From the NCBI RefSeq assembly GCF_019443285.1, contig NZ_CP080327.1:868001-932000 (forward strand): a stretch of 64,000 nucleotides of DNA, written 5' to 3'. The DNA comes from Aquisediminimonas profunda. Lineage in GTDB: Bacteria > Pseudomonadota > Alphaproteobacteria > Sphingomonadales > Sphingomonadaceae. This document shows positions 63,323-64,000 of the stretch, in pieces. The notes under the pieces are model-generated. The model saw nothing but the letters and a program-made list of their open reading frames with translations, searched no databases and had not been told where the DNA came from. A program made the position numbers and the translations under genes. Every line of letters begins with the position of its first letter. The first letter of the stretch is position 1.

Positions 63323-63512
63323 TGCTATCCTCCCCGAAGGTCTTTCCTTCGTAAGCCTTATGGCTAGCAGAGCATTGCGACTTGGCAAGGAGATTAGGGC
63401 ACAAGCGTATCAACGGCGCCCACCACAGGACTACCCATGACTTTCGAGGAGTCACCGGCCAAATGCCAGAACGTGATCAGGCTGCGGAGTGCTGACGGGA
63501 TGCCAGGTTCGA

Positions 63513-64000
63513 TCAGACGCGCATCGGCATCAGCACATACAGCGCGCTGGCCTTGTCGTTTTCCCGGATCAGCGTGGGCGCCGCGGCGTCTGCCAGATGA
63601 ACTTCCACAGTATCGCCTTCAACCTGAGCCAGAATGTCCATCAAATAGCGCGCATTGAAGCCGATTTCGAAACCGTCCGACTTGTAGTCGCCGGATACTT
63701 CTTCGGCAGCCGTGCCATTTTCCGGCGATGTGACGGACAGCGTGATCTTGTCATTCTCCAGAGCCATCTTGACGGCGCGGGTCTTTTCCGACGCAATGGT
63801 CGAAACACGGTCCACGCCTTCCATGAAGCTTTTTGGATCGATCTTCAGGATCTTGTCATTGCCCGTCGGGATCACGCGGCTGTAATCCGGGAAAGTCCCG
63901 TCGATCAATTTCGACGTCAGAACGGCTGTGCCCAGGCCGAAGCGGATCTTGCTCGCTGACAGTGACACTTCGACCGAGCCGTCGATCTCGTCGAGCAGCT
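63513..64000 (-). CDS. dnaN: DNA polymerase III beta sliding clamp, C-terminal part
   Basis: The frame runs in from beyond the window end. The visible 161 residues (LLDEIDGSVEVSLSASKIRFGLG..., KLIDGTFPDYSRVIP, KTRAVKMALENDKITL, FEIGFNARYLMDIL, and the final ALYVLMPMRV) are the second and third domains of the beta clamp; the C-terminal MPMRV-type end is highly conserved. The dimeric ring tethers replicative polymerase to DNA. A 190-bp gap separates it from the divergently read start of the MFS gene's upstream side. Confidence 0.97.
   Translation of the reverse strand, partial: LLDEIDGSVEVSLSASKIRFGLGTAVLTSKLIDGTFPDYSRVIPTGNDKILKIDPKSFMEGVDRVSTIASEKTRAVKMALENDKITLSVTSPENGTAAEEVSGDYKSDGFEIGFNARYLMDILAQVEGDTVEVHLADAAAPTLIRENDKASALYVLMPMRV

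Overview
The window looks like chromosomal DNA of an aerobic, high-GC alphaproteobacterium of the order Sphingomonadales. Support comes from the gene repertoire (hflC–degP, hisG–hisD–nusB, glnB–glnA behind a sigma-54 promoter, a LytS/LytTR pair, a DUF6127 gene inside an RcGTA-like packaging cluster) and from frequent GTG/TTG starts with clear ribosome binding sites. The genus cannot be fixed from the sequence alone.

Layout. 1–9.5 kb: tail of hflC, the periplasmic protease DegP, an LplT-like transporter, a LytS/LytTR two-component pair, a VWA protein, an HhH membrane protein and an EnvC-type amidase activator. 9.5–9.9 kb: a 400-bp gene-poor stretch with a strong hairpin and one perfect DnaA box. 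9.9–19.7 kb: DUF2332, hisG–hisD–nusB, an ATP-grasp protein, mobA, nitronate monooxygenase behind a palindromic site resembling LiuR sites, and an operon of an MDR oxidoreductase, an ABA4-like membrane protein and an acyl-CoA carboxylase beta subunit. 19.77 kb: tRNA-Gly(CCC).

19.9–32.5 kb is the most unusual part. It is a contiguous redox locus. On the minus strand lie a di-heme b-type membrane cytochrome, a 21-heme periplasmic c-type cytochrome, a second c-type cytochrome with 31 CXXCH motifs plus one CX3CH (largely a 46-residue tandem repeat), and a SPOR/TPR/beta-barrel outer-membrane protein. On the plus strand, divergently, lie a CcmI-like TPR protein, a membrane-anchored ferredoxin–FAD oxidoreductase, and an OmpR-type response regulator with its sensor kinase. 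Read together they could form a regulated electron path from cytosolic reductant to the outer membrane; this is inference from gene content.

32.7–53.7 kb is mostly housekeeping: map, a CinA N-terminal domain protein, MFS transporter, acyl-CoA dehydrogenase, glnB–glnA, bpt, threonine ammonia-lyase, HIBADH-type dehydrogenase, VOC protein, amidohydrolase, DsbD/ScsB, PafA-like phosphatase, a TPR protein overlapping a mono-heme protein gene, alpha/beta hydrolase, xerC and a small transaldolase.

54.0–59.1 kb is a decayed gene-transfer-agent/prophage packaging cluster: small terminase-like protein, intact large terminase, a portal protein with a foreign-looking C-terminal extension, a possible partner gene, DUF6127, and a prohead protease start that appears fused to the end of a distal tail gene. 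Capsid and tail genes are absent. A 27-bp perfect inverted repeat and a promoter/terminator pair that could make a roughly 75-nt RNA precede it. 59.2–64 kb: an OmpA-family protein with 23 consecutive prolines, UDP-glucose 6-dehydrogenase, a spinster-type MFS transporter, and the 3' part of dnaN.
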